Position numbers and translations under genes: made by a program. The notes under the pieces are model-generated. The model worked only from the letters and a program-made list of their open reading frames with translations, made no database searches and had not been told where the DNA came from. From positions 1 through 41,014 of the forward strand of contig CALNGU010000010.1 in NCBI GenBank assembly GCA_939800445.1: a DNA stretch of 41,014 bases, given 5' to 3'. This DNA is from an uncultured Bacteroidaceae bacterium (GTDB taxonomy: Bacteria; Bacteroidota; Bacteroidia; Bacteroidales; Bacteroidaceae). Positions within the stretch are counted from its first letter, which is position 1. Each line of letters starts with the position of its first letter. Positions 27,495 to 36,212 of the stretch are shown here, piece after piece.

Positions 27495-27701
27495 ATGACA
27501 ACAAGAAAAACGACACGCAAGTCCACCAAAAAGCCTGTCAAGACCAAAGTCACAAGAAAAGTCAGCAGCGAGACGACCACCGAGTCGTCAAAAGAGCTGA
27601 AAGGCATCAAACGCCTGCTCTACATCACACTCGCATTCGTGGTAGCGGGAGCAATGATAGCAATCATCGCATTCATAAGCAACAAATGGATATTCATCTG
27701 A
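27495..27701 (+). CDS. Small single-pass membrane protein (68 aa)
   Basis: From ATG 27495 the 68-residue product has a Lys/Thr/Ser-rich N-terminal half (MTTRKTTRKSTKKPVKTK...) and one hydrophobic segment near residues 43-62 (LLYITLAFVVAGAMIAIIAF), ending NKWIFI. An ATG at 27447 is in frame but lies inside the pfp terminator hairpin, so 27495 is preferred. The basic tail would face the cytoplasm. I do not recognise the family. It follows the terminator of pfp, so its transcription depends on read-through or a promoter I could not place. Confidence 0.55.
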   Translation: MTTRKTTRKSTKKPVKTKVTRKVSSETTTESSKELKGIKRLLYITLAFVVAGAMIAIIAFISNKWIFI

Positions 27702-27713
27702 TGATCGGCAGCA

Positions 27714-30311
27714 TCAGAACAGCACCATAATCATCAGACGCACGCCATGCTTGTTGATGCCAGGGTTGTCCAGATAGTTTATCCTCCTCACATAATCTAT
27801 ATGGATTAGCTTGAAGATGTTGTGGATACCCACGTAGAACTCCATATATGGAGCTTTCCCCATCACGAAGCTGGTAGGCTCGCCATTCCTCTCGGGGAAG
27901 CGGAAAATGTGCGGGTCGTTGGTGTTCTTGAAAGGATTGTTCTTGTCCGTCAGTTTCCCGTAGAGCATCTTGAATCCGAATGCTTCCCTCCATTTCAATT
28001 TCCGCAAGCCAGGAATCCTGTTAAGGAACTTTCCACCCATGTCATAGTCAATCATCAACGATGCGAAGCGGTCGTTGAGGAACTCCATATTATTTATAAG
28101 GTTGAAAGTGTTCTTCTGCGTGATGAATGATTGGTTTGCTTCAGGCATGATCAGCAATGGGAACGGCACCTTGTTCCACTGGATGCCGCCCTTGATGTTT
28201 ATATCCACCTTTCCCCACGACTTGAGCCAGAAGCGTTTGAATATGCCCAACTCGGTGTAATTGTAATTGTAATCGCTCCCGAGCAAGCCCTTGACACCGA
28301 CCAGGTGCGACAGCGTGAACACCGGGGCATCAAGGTTGAGCGGCCGCCTGCGCTGCTTGGTGTTGATGAACGTCTCGCCAGGAGCATAGCGCAAGTTGAC
28401 ACCGAAATCGGCAGTCGTGATGGAACGCAAAGCATTGGAGCGGTCGTTGCCCAGGGTGTTAGGAATGTAGAAAAGATTGCCAGTCGGAGTGTCTTTTTTG
28501 TAGTCAGCCGACAACTTGAAAGAGAATCCCGAGAGCGTCTCCCTCTCGTACACCACCCTTATGTCACGGACATAGGACATCTGGTCAACGGTACTGGCCT
28601 TGAGCGACACAAAGACATTGTCCTTGTCAGTGCTCAAAAATTTATCCATGGGCGACATCACGTCATATTGATACGAGACTGCCAGGCTGTGCTTGGGGAA
28701 CTCGCGCGCAAGATATTTCTTCTTGTCGAAAGAATATTCCGCCTTGGCCATATACTTCACCTTCTTGTCCTTGAAGCCATACGCCACATAGCCGCTCAGG
28801 AACAGATGGGGATTCAGCTGCCCCGTCGTCTGCCCGCTCAGCCTCAAGCGGAAACCATCGACGTAGTTGGACGTAAACATCGTGTTGATAGGCCCAAGGT
28901 CAAATTTACTCGGTTCGCCATTGAAGCTTATCTCGACAAAATTCTCAATGAATGCCTTGGCAATGAAGACAATCCAATTGACACCCGGGATGGCGGTCAA
29001 CTTCTTTATCAAGAGGTCGAGAGTGCTCTCCTGCTTGGTCAGAGGCACTTGCCGCTTCTCCGCCCAGAACTCGTCGTCCTTCATCCCGAAATCATTCTCA
29101 CGTATCACGTCGCCTTTCATTTTGAAAAGCCTCGGAGGTATAGGGTCGAATGAATAGCCCGTGTACTTCGTCTGCCGCCGCACCTGGAAACCTTGCAGCA
29201 CCTTGACAATGTAGAGTTCGGCTATCATGTCATCGTTCTTGATGACCCATTGCCCGTTGGGCAGCTGCTCGAATTCCTGTGTGACCTGCAACGACTCGAC
29301 AAAGTTGACCCCGGTGTTCTTGGGGAGATTAAGGATGCACTTCTTGACCGCATAGGTCGAGTCGTCAAGCACGAAAAGGTGTCCCGTGAAACCGAAATCC
29401 TGGGAGTTGTGCGGCACGAATGACAAATCAATGCACCTGTCACCGCCCACGTCCACAGTGTCCATGATGTAGAATTTGTAGAACGAAATGGCCGATGTCG
29501 ATGACAACGGGCTGACGAAGCGCAGGTGCAGCAGGTCAATGTCGTTCTTGTAGATGTCGATGTCGGTGAAGATGTCCTTCAACGCCGCACCGAGGTTCTC
29601 ACCGGTCGAAAACATCTTGTCGATGCCCGAAGACACCGCACCTTGTATTATCGTTTTCTTCGATTTTGGTTCCTTGCGGTAGATTATCTTCGATGCCGTC
29701 TCCTGCACCGACAGGGGCAGTATCAGGTTGTTAGTCTCTGGGCTCGGTTGCACCTGGTCAACGAGGAAAGGCATTTTCTTGAAGATGCCCTTGTCAAACA
29801 TCTCGGGCGTGATGTCGTCAATCGACGATGTCATCTTCTGGTAGATGTCGTACTGGTAGTAGTCGTTGCTCCCCAAATCCTGCACATTCTTGTGGGCAAT
29901 GACCTTGCGCATCAGCTCCACTGCCGGATTGTTCTTCTTGGAATACTTCTCACGCTTGGGCTCGATGACCACCTCGTTGAGAGTTATGTTGTCTGGGGTC
30001 ACGACCACATCGAGCGTCTGGCTCTTGCCGGGGACGACGCGCACCTTCTTGGTGCGGTAGCCGACAGCCGTGAATGTCAATTCATCAAGCCCGGCCTGCG
30101 CCTTGACCGAATAGTAACCCTCCTCGTCCGTCATTGCCCCCACGCTTGTCCCGTCGTAGTAGACGGCGAGATAAGGCACCAATTCATTTGTGAGCGAATC
30201 CCTGACGTGACCACTTATAGTCTGCGCGGACGCCACCGCGCACGATAGGCAAATGAGCAGAATTAATGATGCAAAAAACCTCGTATGTCTTATTTTTCCC
30301 TCCAAAGTCAT
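27714..30311 (-). CDS. Carboxypeptidase-regulatory-like / DUF5686 outer-membrane protein
   Basis: The ~865-residue protein starts with a signal peptide (FFASLILLICLSCAVASAQ), followed by a carboxypeptidase-regulatory-like beta-sandwich (ISGHVRDSLTNELVPYLAVYYDG, GYYSVKAQAGLDELTFTAVGY, in segments). The rest is the DUF5686 region, with a C-terminal half rich in alternating aromatic strands consistent with a beta-barrel. DUF5686 proteins are widespread in Bacteroidota outer membranes and poorly understood; there is no TonB plug. The start at 30311 (MTLEGKIRHTR) is preferred over 30335 because a TACCTTTG promoter element lies at 30340-30333. It is convergent with the small membrane protein gene. 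Confidence 0.9.
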   Translation of the reverse strand: MTLEGKIRHTRFFASLILLICLSCAVASAQTISGHVRDSLTNELVPYLAVYYDGTSVGAMTDEEGYYSVKAQAGLDELTFTAVGYRTKKVRVVPGKSQTLDVVVTPDNITLNEVVIEPKREKYSKKNNPAVELMRKVIAHKNVQDLGSNDYYQYDIYQKMTSSIDDITPEMFDKGIFKKMPFLVDQVQPSPETNNLILPLSVQETASKIIYRKEPKSKKTIIQGAVSSGIDKMFSTGENLGAALKDIFTDIDIYKNDIDLLHLRFVSPLSSTSAISFYKFYIMDTVDVGGDRCIDLSFVPHNSQDFGFTGHLFVLDDSTYAVKKCILNLPKNTGVNFVESLQVTQEFEQLPNGQWVIKNDDMIAELYIVKVLQGFQVRRQTKYTGYSFDPIPPRLFKMKGDVIRENDFGMKDDEFWAEKRQVPLTKQESTLDLLIKKLTAIPGVNWIVFIAKAFIENFVEISFNGEPSKFDLGPINTMFTSNYVDGFRLRLSGQTTGQLNPHLFLSGYVAYGFKDKKVKYMAKAEYSFDKKKYLAREFPKHSLAVSYQYDVMSPMDKFLSTDKDNVFVSLKASTVDQMSYVRDIRVVYERETLSGFSFKLSADYKKDTPTGNLFYIPNTLGNDRSNALRSITTADFGVNLRYAPGETFINTKQRRRPLNLDAPVFTLSHLVGVKGLLGSDYNYNYTELGIFKRFWLKSWGKVDINIKGGIQWNKVPFPLLIMPEANQSFITQKNTFNLINNMEFLNDRFASLMIDYDMGGKFLNRIPGLRKLKWREAFGFKMLYGKLTDKNNPFKNTNDPHIFRFPERNGEPTSFVMGKAPYMEFYVGIHNIFKLIHIDYVRRINYLDNPGINKHGVRLMIMVLF

Positions 30312-30332
30312 AAATCCTACAATCAGGGTGCG

Positions 30333-30340
30333 CAAAGGTA
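30333..30340 (-). promoter_or_regulatory. -7 element of the DUF5686 gene
   Basis: TACCTTTG on the minus strand matches TAnnTTTG and rules out the in-frame ATG at 30335 as the start. Confidence 0.5.
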
Positions 30341-30559
30341 CAATTTAAAAACCTACCACCACCGCCACCCTGCAAAGCACGTGAATAATAGGATATAATT
30401 CATGTGAAACAGAACATAAAGTGCGGCAAAGTTAATCCAAATGCCATCCCACGTCAAAACAGTTAATAGAGATTGGAAAGTTTTATGCATTTTTATGTAC
30501 GACCGGCAGGCATGGACGCCAAACATCCATGCATGAAAGGCCTGTACTCACGGTCGCGA

Positions 30560-30670
30560 CCACCGCTTGCCACAAGCGGTGGCATACAATGCTATCACCA
30601 AAAGCATTGCATGATTTCACGCACAGCATTGTATGCTGTTGGTGGAAACATACAATGCTGCCGCAACGGC
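30560..30670. repeat. 22-bp array, GCATTGTATGC family, copy 2, with hairpin
   Basis: A perfect hairpin CCACCGCTTG/CAAGCGGTGG (30560-30582, 3-nt loop) abuts four units at 30584, 30606, 30628 and 30650, again exactly 22 bp apart. Units 1 and 4 are in the opposite orientation (ATACAATGCT). Unit 2 (GCATTGCATGA) closely matches the first unit at 23032. The remainder of the gap, 30341-30559, shows no gene. Confidence 0.8.
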
Positions 30671-30773
30671 ATCTGATGGTTTCACAAAATGATTAAAATG
30701 TGCAGAAAAATATGGTTTCAGCCATCCAAAAGTTAAAAAAGACTAATTAATACGGGTAATCTGGCGAGGGTGC

Positions 30774-30803
30774 TTGCCAATCCGGATGAAATGCCTACAT
30801 TTG
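30774..30803 (+). promoter_or_regulatory. Promoter of a candidate small RNA
   Basis: TTG (30774-30776), a 19-bp spacer and TACATTTG (30796-30803) are a perfect match to the Bacteroidota promoter, with no plus-strand gene downstream for over 2 kb. Confidence 0.65.
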
Positions 30804-30808
30804 AACAC

Positions 30809-30881
30809 GTTTTTTTCATAGAGATTTAGATTTTAAGGTTAAACGGAGTAGGGACAATCGTGAGATTGTCCCTATTTTTTG
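30809..30881 (+). ncRNA. Candidate ~75-nt small RNA with intrinsic terminator
   Basis: Starting a few bases after the promoter, an AU-rich unstructured leader of about 40 nt (TTTTTTTCATAGAGATTTAG...) leads into a perfect 10-bp hairpin, AGGGACAATC (30850-30859) with GATTGTCCCT (30864-30873), and a T6 tract. The start position is inferred from the promoter. The leader resembles, from memory only, an element seen between genes in other Bacteroidales. The terminator overlaps the last codons of the convergent CPBP protease gene. Confidence 0.5.
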
Positions 30882-31705
30882 TGCCCCCCCAAGCGCAAGA
30901 CTGCCGCCAATCCCGCCACTGCAGCCAGCCCCACCAGGCATTGCATCCCGAGTGACAGCTCATGATTGTATGTGACCAATGCCACCACATTGTTGACCAC
31001 GTGCATCACGACAGGCATCCAGATGCGCCCAGTCTTGAGATAGGCAAAGCCAAGCACGACACCCATCGCCAACCTCGGGATGAACTCAGAGACTTGAAAA
31101 TGCACTAAACTGAAGAGCAGGGCCACAACAAACACGGCCACCCATCCACGCATACCGCACCGCACGGCAAAGCCTTGCAGGATGCCCCGGAAAAACAGCT
31201 CCTCTCCCACTCCGGCGAGCAGGGCCACGACCACGATGTTGGCTATCCAATCGGCCGGCACGCGCGATGTCATGACGAGAGCATAGTAGGCATTGACCGA
31301 TGCGTCCTGCGACACGGCGATGTCATGCAGCCATCCCGATTGAGGCAACAACTGATGATTGAGCAGAGACAACGACGAGATGGCGGGCACGAGCGCCACC
31401 GTCACGAGGACTCCCGTCAAAAGCATCTTCAGCGTCAGCGGGCGGTTGATGGATGAGACGAAGTTGCCGTTGGACACTTCCGTCAACATCTTGTTGAGCA
31501 ACAGTGCAGGCAGGACGAGCATTATGACATTCTTTGCCGCAGCAATGCACCTCAACGCCATCGGGTCGGACATCGCGTCGGGAAAGGCCGGGAGCAACAA
31601 AGCCTCAGCAACGACAGTCACTCCGAAACAAGCCAGCCACGTCGCGACTATCATCAAAAGGTCACGCGGCGCATTATAGTTGCCGACATTAAAACCACTG
31701 TTCAT
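30872..31705 (-). CDS. CPBP family intramembrane metalloprotease
   Basis: The 277-residue protein has about seven predicted membrane segments and the CPBP (Abi/Rce1-like) motifs: GEELFFRGILQG (EExxxR), FSLVHF, and VVMHVVNNVVAL with the second conserved His. Such proteins act as intramembrane peptidases in CAAX-like processing or bacteriocin immunity; the substrate here is unknown. The first ~30 residues are soluble. It lies downstream of fbaA on the same strand but beyond the fbaA terminator. Confidence 0.9.
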   Translation of the reverse strand: MNSGFNVGNYNAPRDLLMIVATWLACFGVTVVAEALLLPAFPDAMSDPMALRCIAAAKNVIMLVLPALLLNKMLTEVSNGNFVSSINRPLTLKMLLTGVLVTVALVPAISSLSLLNHQLLPQSGWLHDIAVSQDASVNAYYALVMTSRVPADWIANIVVVALLAGVGEELFFRGILQGFAVRCGMRGWVAVFVVALLFSLVHFQVSEFIPRLAMGVVLGFAYLKTGRIWMPVVMHVVNNVVALVTYNHELSLGMQCLVGLAAVAGLAAVLRLGGHKK

Positions 31706-31710
31706 AGCTT

Positions 31711-31753
31711 AAAACAAAATCAAGGCCCAAAAGCCTTAACTTTTGAGCCTTGA
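31711..31753 (-). terminator. Terminator of fbaA
   Basis: Arms 31720-31733 and 31740-31753 pair over 14 bp with one mismatch. The minus strand continues TTTTGTTTT. Confidence 0.85.
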
Positions 31754-31787
31754 GCATTAATAATAGATGTTTAGTGTGATGAAGCCA

Positions 31788-32792
31788 TTAGTCAGCCAAC
31801 TTACCGTTTGACCCGAGCACGTTGACAATCTTATGCATATACAACTTCTTCATCTCATCGCGTGCAGGACCGAGGTACTTGCGTGGGTCGAATTCTGCCG
31901 GTTTCTCAGCAAACACGCGACGGATGGCAGCTGTCATTGCAAGGCGGCTGTCAGAGTCGATGTTGATTTTGCAGACAGCTGAGCGTGCAGCCTTCCTCAA
32001 CTCTTCCTCTGGTATGCCGATAGCTGCCTCGAGGTTGCCACCATATTGATTGATCATCTCAACGTATTCCTGTGGAACTGAAGACGAGCCGTGGAGCACG
32101 ATTGGGAAACCAGGGAGTTCCTTCATGACACCATCGAGCACGTCGAATGCCAACGGGGGAGGAACAAGCCTGCCAGTCTTCGGGTCAACAGTGCACTGCT
32201 CGGGCTTGAATTTGTAAGCACCGTGCGATGTGCCTATTGAGATAGCCAAAGAGTCGCAACCAGTCTTTGAAGTGAAGTCAACAACTTCCTCAGGCTTGGT
32301 GTAGGTGTGGTGCTCTGCGCAGACTTCATCCTCCACGCCAGCCAACACGCCCAGTTCACCCTCGACTGTCACGTCATATTGGTGTGCATATTCAACGACC
32401 TTGCGTGTCAAAGCAACGTTCTCGTCATACGGGAGGTGCGACCCGTCAATCATCACCGATGAGAATCCCATGTCCACACAGCTCTTGCACAATTCGAAAG
32501 AATCGCCGTGGTCGAGGTGGAGCACGATTTCGGGATGAGCGCAACCGAGTTCTTTTGCAAACTCGACAGCACCTTCAGCCATGTAGCGGAGCAACGTCTG
32601 GTTTGCATAGTTGCGTGCGCCTTTCGAGACTTGCAATATCACAGGAGACTTGGTTTCAACTGCCGCCTGCACGATTGCCTGGAGCTGCTCCATGTTGTTG
32701 AAGTTGAAAGCCGGGATAGCGTAGCCACCTTTAATGGCCTTTGAGAACATTTCCCTTGTGTTTACAAGGCCTAACTCTTTAAAATTAACCAT
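31788..32792 (-). CDS. fbaA: Class II fructose-bisphosphate aldolase
   Basis: This zinc-dependent aldolase cleaves fructose 1,6-bisphosphate to dihydroxyacetone phosphate and glyceraldehyde 3-phosphate. The 334-residue protein shows AIPAFNFNNMEQLQAI, VILHLDHGDS (as IVLHLDHGDSFELCK; zinc His and catalytic Asp), VMIDGSHLPYDENV, VEGELGVLAG, AISIGTSHGAYKF (zinc His) and VLHGSSSVP. A TAACTTTG element lies at 32837-32830. Pfp in this window makes its substrate. Confidence 0.96.
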   Translation of the reverse strand: MVNFKELGLVNTREMFSKAIKGGYAIPAFNFNNMEQLQAIVQAAVETKSPVILQVSKGARNYANQTLLRYMAEGAVEFAKELGCAHPEIVLHLDHGDSFELCKSCVDMGFSSVMIDGSHLPYDENVALTRKVVEYAHQYDVTVEGELGVLAGVEDEVCAEHHTYTKPEEVVDFTSKTGCDSLAISIGTSHGAYKFKPEQCTVDPKTGRLVPPPLAFDVLDGVMKELPGFPIVLHGSSSVPQEYVEMINQYGGNLEAAIGIPEEELRKAARSAVCKINIDSDSRLAMTAAIRRVFAEKPAEFDPRKYLGPARDEMKKLYMHKIVNVLGSNGKLAD

Positions 32793-32829
32793 AATAATAC
32801 CTATTTATTGAGTTGTCTATTAAACTGCA

Positions 32830-32837
32830 CAAAGTTA
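32830..32837 (-). promoter_or_regulatory. -7 element of fbaA
   Basis: TAACTTTG on the minus strand, 38 bp before the start codon. No well-placed -33 motif. Confidence 0.4.
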
Positions 32838-32961
32838 TGTAAAACACTTGGAATATCGAATGTTTTTTCAATAATAGTGCTGACAGCATTCTATATTATC
32901 CCCAAGCCGCCAGCCAGACCGCACGCCGCCAGCACCGATAATAAACCTTAACCAGGCGGAC

Positions 32962-32998
32962 AAAAAGCCGCCGCACAATCGCATGGTATCGGCTTTTT
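32962..32998. repeat. Inverted repeat upstream of the PBP1A gene
   Basis: AAAAAGCCG (32962-32970) and CGGCTTTTT (32990-32998) form a 9-bp stem with a 19-nt loop. It lies immediately before the TAATTTTG promoter element at 33002-33009. It could end upstream transcripts in either direction or act as an operator. Confidence 0.5.
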
Positions 32999-33001
32999 AC
33001 C

Positions 33002-33009
33002 TAATTTTG
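33002..33009 (+). promoter_or_regulatory. -7 element of the PBP1A gene
   Basis: TAATTTTG matches TAnnTTTG, 25 bp before the start codon. No TTG at the usual distance upstream. Confidence 0.4.
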
Positions 33010-33033
33010 CCACCCAAATGACAGATTGACAAT

Positions 33034-35382
33034 ATGATTAAGAAGATTGTAATAGTCCTGTGGTCCATCCTCATCGCCGTGACGCTGCTCGTCATCATAG
33101 CTTTCGTCGCTATCAGCAATGGATGGATAGGATATATGCCACCGGTGGAAGAACTGGAAAACCCTAAATATAAATTTGCCTCCGAGATTTTCTCAACGGA
33201 CATCGACCAGAAGACGGGCAAGATTGAATACACATCAATAGGCACATGGTCCTCCGAGCGCGGCAACCGCGTCTACGTCGGCTATTCACAGCTCTCCCCC
33301 GACCTGGTAAACGCACTGCTGGCAACCGAGGACATACGTTTTGCCGAGCACTCAGGCATCGACGCCAAAGCACTGTTCCGCGCCATCATCAAGCGCGGAC
33401 TGCTCTTCCAAAAGAACGCCGGCGGCGGAAGCACCATCACACAACAGCTGGCCAAGCAGCTCTACTCGCCCAGCGCGGACAACACGCTGGAACGCCTCCT
33501 GCAAAAACCTATCGAATGGGTCATCGCTACCAAGCTGGAGCGGTATTATACAAAGGAGGAAATCCTGACGATGTACCTCAATAAATTTGACTTCCTCAAC
33601 AACGCCGTCGGCATAAAGACGGCCGCACACACCTACTTCAGCAAAGAGCCATCCACCTTGTCGATAGAGGAAGCTGCCACACTCGTCGGGATGTGCAAGA
33701 ACCCCTCCCTCTACAACCCCCGCCGCCACAACGAGAGGACGAGGCAACGCCGCAACGTCGTGCTGCAACAGATGGAGAAGTACGGCTTCATAACCACCGC
33801 ACAAAGCGACTCGCTCCAGGCACTGCCACTCGTGCTGCACTACAACAAGGCCGACCACAAAGAGGGCATAGCCACCTACTTCCGCGAATACCTGAGGACA
33901 GTCCTGACGGCCAAGCGTCCCGACCGTGACAACTATGCCAGCTGGCAAGACCAGAAATTCTATGAAGACTCCCTCGCATGGGAGACCGACCCACTCTACG
34001 GCTGGTGCAACAAAAACAAGAAGAAGGACGGCACACCCTACAACATCTACACCGACGGGTTGAAGATATACACCACCATAGACTCACGGATGCAACGCTA
34101 TGCCGAGGAGGCCGTCACCGAACACCTCAAGAACAACCTCCAGCCGCAATTCTTCAAAGAGAAACGTGGCAGGAAGAACGCCCCGTTCACCAACCTACTC
34201 ACCGACGAACAGCTCGCCACCATCATGGCCAGGGCGGTCAAGAACACCGACCGCTACCGCATCATGCGCCGCAACGGGTGCAGCGAAGCAGAAATCCGCA
34301 AGGCATTCGACACCCCCCGCGAGATGTCCGTCTTCACCTGGGAAGGCGAGCGGGACACAGTGCTTACCCCGCTCGACTCGCTGAAGTACTACAAGCACTT
34401 CCTCCGCGCAGGATTCATGTCGATGGACCCCAGCAACGGCTACGTCAAAGCCTACGTCGGCGGGCCAAACTTCTACTACTTCCAGTACGACATGGCAATG
34501 GTCGGCCGCCGGCAAGTCGGCTCGACAATCAAGCCCTACCTCTACGCCCTCGCGATGGAAAACGGCTTCTCGCCCTGCGACAAGGTGCGCAACGTCCAGC
34601 AGACAGTGCTGCTGCCCGACGGCAAGATATGGGCACCACGCAACGACTCCAAGAAGCACATCGGCGAGATGGTGACTCTCAAATGGGGGCTCGCCAACTC
34701 CAACAACTGGATTTCCGCCTACCTCATGGGCAAGCTCAACCCAGCCTCGCTCGTCACCCTGCTCCACACCCTCGGCATCAAGAACCGCGAGATAGACCCC
34801 ACCCCCTCCCTGTGCCTCGGCCCGTGTGAAATCTCGGTGGGCGAGATGGTCAGCGCCTACACCGCATTTGCCAACATGGGGATGCACGTCGAGCCGCTCT
34901 TCGTCACACGCATCGAGAGCAGCGACGGCGAAGTCATCTCGACCTTCACCCCGTCGATGAACGAGGCGTTGAGCCGCGAGAGTGCCTACAAGATGATTGA
35001 TATGCTCCGCGCCGTGGTCAATGAGGGCACGGGCGGCCGCGTCCGCTTCCGCTACGGCATACAGGCCGACATGGGCGGCAAGACCGGCACGTCCAACGGC
35101 AACTCCGACGGATGGTTCATGGGCTTCATCCCCACCCTCGTCTCGGGCTGCTGGGTGGGCGGCGAGGAGCGAGACATCCACTTCGACACCATGTACTACG
35201 GCCAAGGGGCGAGCATGGCGTTGCCCATCTGGGCGATGTACATGAATAAGGTCTACGCCGACCCCGACCTCGGCTACGACCCAGCCGACCGCTTCGACCT
35301 GCCCGAGGACTTCAACCCGTGCGAGGACACGCTGCTTGACATCTATGATGTCCCAGACGGGCTCGACTACGTTTTTGAATGA
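33034..35382 (+). CDS. Class A penicillin-binding protein (PBP1A-type)
   Basis: This bifunctional peptidoglycan synthase polymerises glycan strands and crosslinks them. The 782-residue protein has an N-terminal membrane anchor (about residues 4-26) and a glycosyltransferase family 51 domain with catalytic Glu99 in ATEDIRFAEHSGID and GGGSTITQQLAKQLY. The transpeptidase domain carries GSTIKP (active Ser497, Lys500), the SNN motif in LANSNNWIS, and GGKTGTSNGNSDGWFMGF (KTG at 683-685). No long C-terminal extension. It has its own promoter element and a terminator at 35416-35450. Confidence 0.96.
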   Translation: MIKKIVIVLWSILIAVTLLVIIAFVAISNGWIGYMPPVEELENPKYKFASEIFSTDIDQKTGKIEYTSIGTWSSERGNRVYVGYSQLSPDLVNALLATEDIRFAEHSGIDAKALFRAIIKRGLLFQKNAGGGSTITQQLAKQLYSPSADNTLERLLQKPIEWVIATKLERYYTKEEILTMYLNKFDFLNNAVGIKTAAHTYFSKEPSTLSIEEAATLVGMCKNPSLYNPRRHNERTRQRRNVVLQQMEKYGFITTAQSDSLQALPLVLHYNKADHKEGIATYFREYLRTVLTAKRPDRDNYASWQDQKFYEDSLAWETDPLYGWCNKNKKKDGTPYNIYTDGLKIYTTIDSRMQRYAEEAVTEHLKNNLQPQFFKEKRGRKNAPFTNLLTDEQLATIMARAVKNTDRYRIMRRNGCSEAEIRKAFDTPREMSVFTWEGERDTVLTPLDSLKYYKHFLRAGFMSMDPSNGYVKAYVGGPNFYYFQYDMAMVGRRQVGSTIKPYLYALAMENGFSPCDKVRNVQQTVLLPDGKIWAPRNDSKKHIGEMVTLKWGLANSNNWISAYLMGKLNPASLVTLLHTLGIKNREIDPTPSLCLGPCEISVGEMVSAYTAFANMGMHVEPLFVTRIESSDGEVISTFTPSMNEALSRESAYKMIDMLRAVVNEGTGGRVRFRYGIQADMGGKTGTSNGNSDGWFMGFIPTLVSGCWVGGEERDIHFDTMYYGQGASMALPIWAMYMNKVYADPDLGYDPADRFDLPEDFNPCEDTLLDIYDVPDGLDYVFE

Positions 35383-35415
35383 AAAATGGGCGGCTTCGCC
35401 ACCGCCACCATCCCT

Positions 35416-35453
35416 ACGCCCCCGCGCCGCAAAGGCATCGGGGGCGTTTCTAT
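35416..35453 (+). terminator. Terminator of the PBP1A gene
   Basis: ACGCCCCCG (35416-35424) pairs with CGGGGGCGT (35439-35447), followed by TTCTATT. 34 nt past the stop. Confidence 0.7.
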
Positions 35454-35494
35454 TATATATGCCCGGCACGCCCACAAGGCACTCCGCCGCCACG

Positions 35495-35609
35495 GCTCAC
35501 CGTTCCACGGCCGCAGCTCGGCAAGCCACGATTTTGATACGCCTTGTTAGTGCGACTAACAAAGCTTGTTAGTGCCATTAACAATGCTTGTTAGTCGCAC
35601 TAACAAAGC
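35495..35609. repeat. 22-bp dyad array, TTGTTAGT family, copy 2
   Basis: Three TTGTTAGTnnnACTAACAA units start at 35544, 35566 and 35588, exactly 22 bp apart, the middle one with an ATTAACAA arm as in copy 1. Two 21-bp head units precede them at 35495 and 35516 (GCTCGGCAAGCC...GATTTTG). The copies differ in the 3-nt centres and spacers but keep the arms. The rest of the 35383-35744 gap holds the PBP1A terminator and the DUF3127 promoter region. Confidence 0.85.
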
Positions 35610-35679
35610 ACCTCATCCGCACAGTCACCTGACCCGCGCGGATAAAGCTTCGGCAGTGTCAAAATTCATCGGCGGGCGG

Positions 35680-35711
35680 TTGGGGAGGTAGGGATAATTG
35701 TCTTATCTTCG
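35680..35711 (+). promoter_or_regulatory. Candidate promoter of the DUF3127 gene
   Basis: TTG (35680-35682), a 21-bp spacer and TATCTTCG (35704-35711; one mismatch to TAnnTTTG), 33 bp before the start codon. Confidence 0.45.
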
Positions 35712-35744
35712 CACCACACTAACACAAACTTAAGAGAAGAGACA

Positions 35745-36119
35745 ATGGAATTCAGAGGTAAAATCATAGCCGTGCTGCCGCTGCAGAAAGGCGTGAGCAA
35801 GTCGAGCGGCAATGAGTGGAAGAAGCAGGAGTATGTCATCGAGAACCACGACCAGTACCCGCGCAAGATGTGCTTCAACCTGTGGTCGGACAAGATTGAC
35901 CAATTCAACATCCAGCTTGGCGAGGAGTTGAACGTGTCGTTTGACATCGACGCGAGGGAGTACAACGGGCGGTGGTACAACGACATCCGCGCATGGAAGG
36001 TTGACAGGGTCAGCGAAGCCGCACAGGCTGTGCCGCCGACGGCAGACGTGCCTCCCATCCCGGAAGTGCCTGCCAGCAACTTCCCCCCGGCAAACAGCGA
36101 CGACGACCTGCCGTTCTGA
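35745..36119 (+). CDS. DUF3127 domain protein with SSB-like acidic tail
   Basis: The 124-residue protein matches DUF3127: MEFRGKIIAVLPLQKGVSKS, GNEWKKQEYVIENHDQYPRK, MCFNLWSDKIDQFNIQLGEE and FDIDAREYNGRWYNDIRAWKV. The strand pattern suggests a single OB-fold like that of single-stranded DNA-binding proteins. After a Pro/Ala-rich linker (about residues 90-115) the C terminus ends NSDDDLPF, nearly the DDDIPF tip by which SSB recruits partners. Function is not established to my knowledge; a role with nucleic acids is inferred. It is monocistronic, convergent with proS. Confidence 0.9.
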   Translation: MEFRGKIIAVLPLQKGVSKSSGNEWKKQEYVIENHDQYPRKMCFNLWSDKIDQFNIQLGEELNVSFDIDAREYNGRWYNDIRAWKVDRVSEAAQAVPPTADVPPIPEVPASNFPPANSDDDLPF

Positions 36120-36156
36120 CCGGACACTTGGTGCGGAGGCCGCCACAAGGACAAAC

Positions 36157-36193
36157 AGAGCGGGCGGATTGGCAATGCCAGTCCGCCCGCTCT
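36157..36193. terminator. Shared terminator of the DUF3127 gene and proS
   Basis: A long GC-rich hairpin (AGAGCGGGCGGA at 36157-36168 with TCCGCCCGCTCT at 36182-36193, extended by GGC/GCC pairs at 36171-36179) sits between convergent genes. U-runs are weak on both sides (TATACCATT; TGTTTGTCC). Confidence 0.65.
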
Positions 36194-36212
36194 ATACCAT
36201 TATTATATATCA

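Noticed and set aside
34195-35493. 432-codon open frame on the minus strand
   Set aside because: It lies antisense to the PBP1A transpeptidase domain and its product has no recognisable motif.
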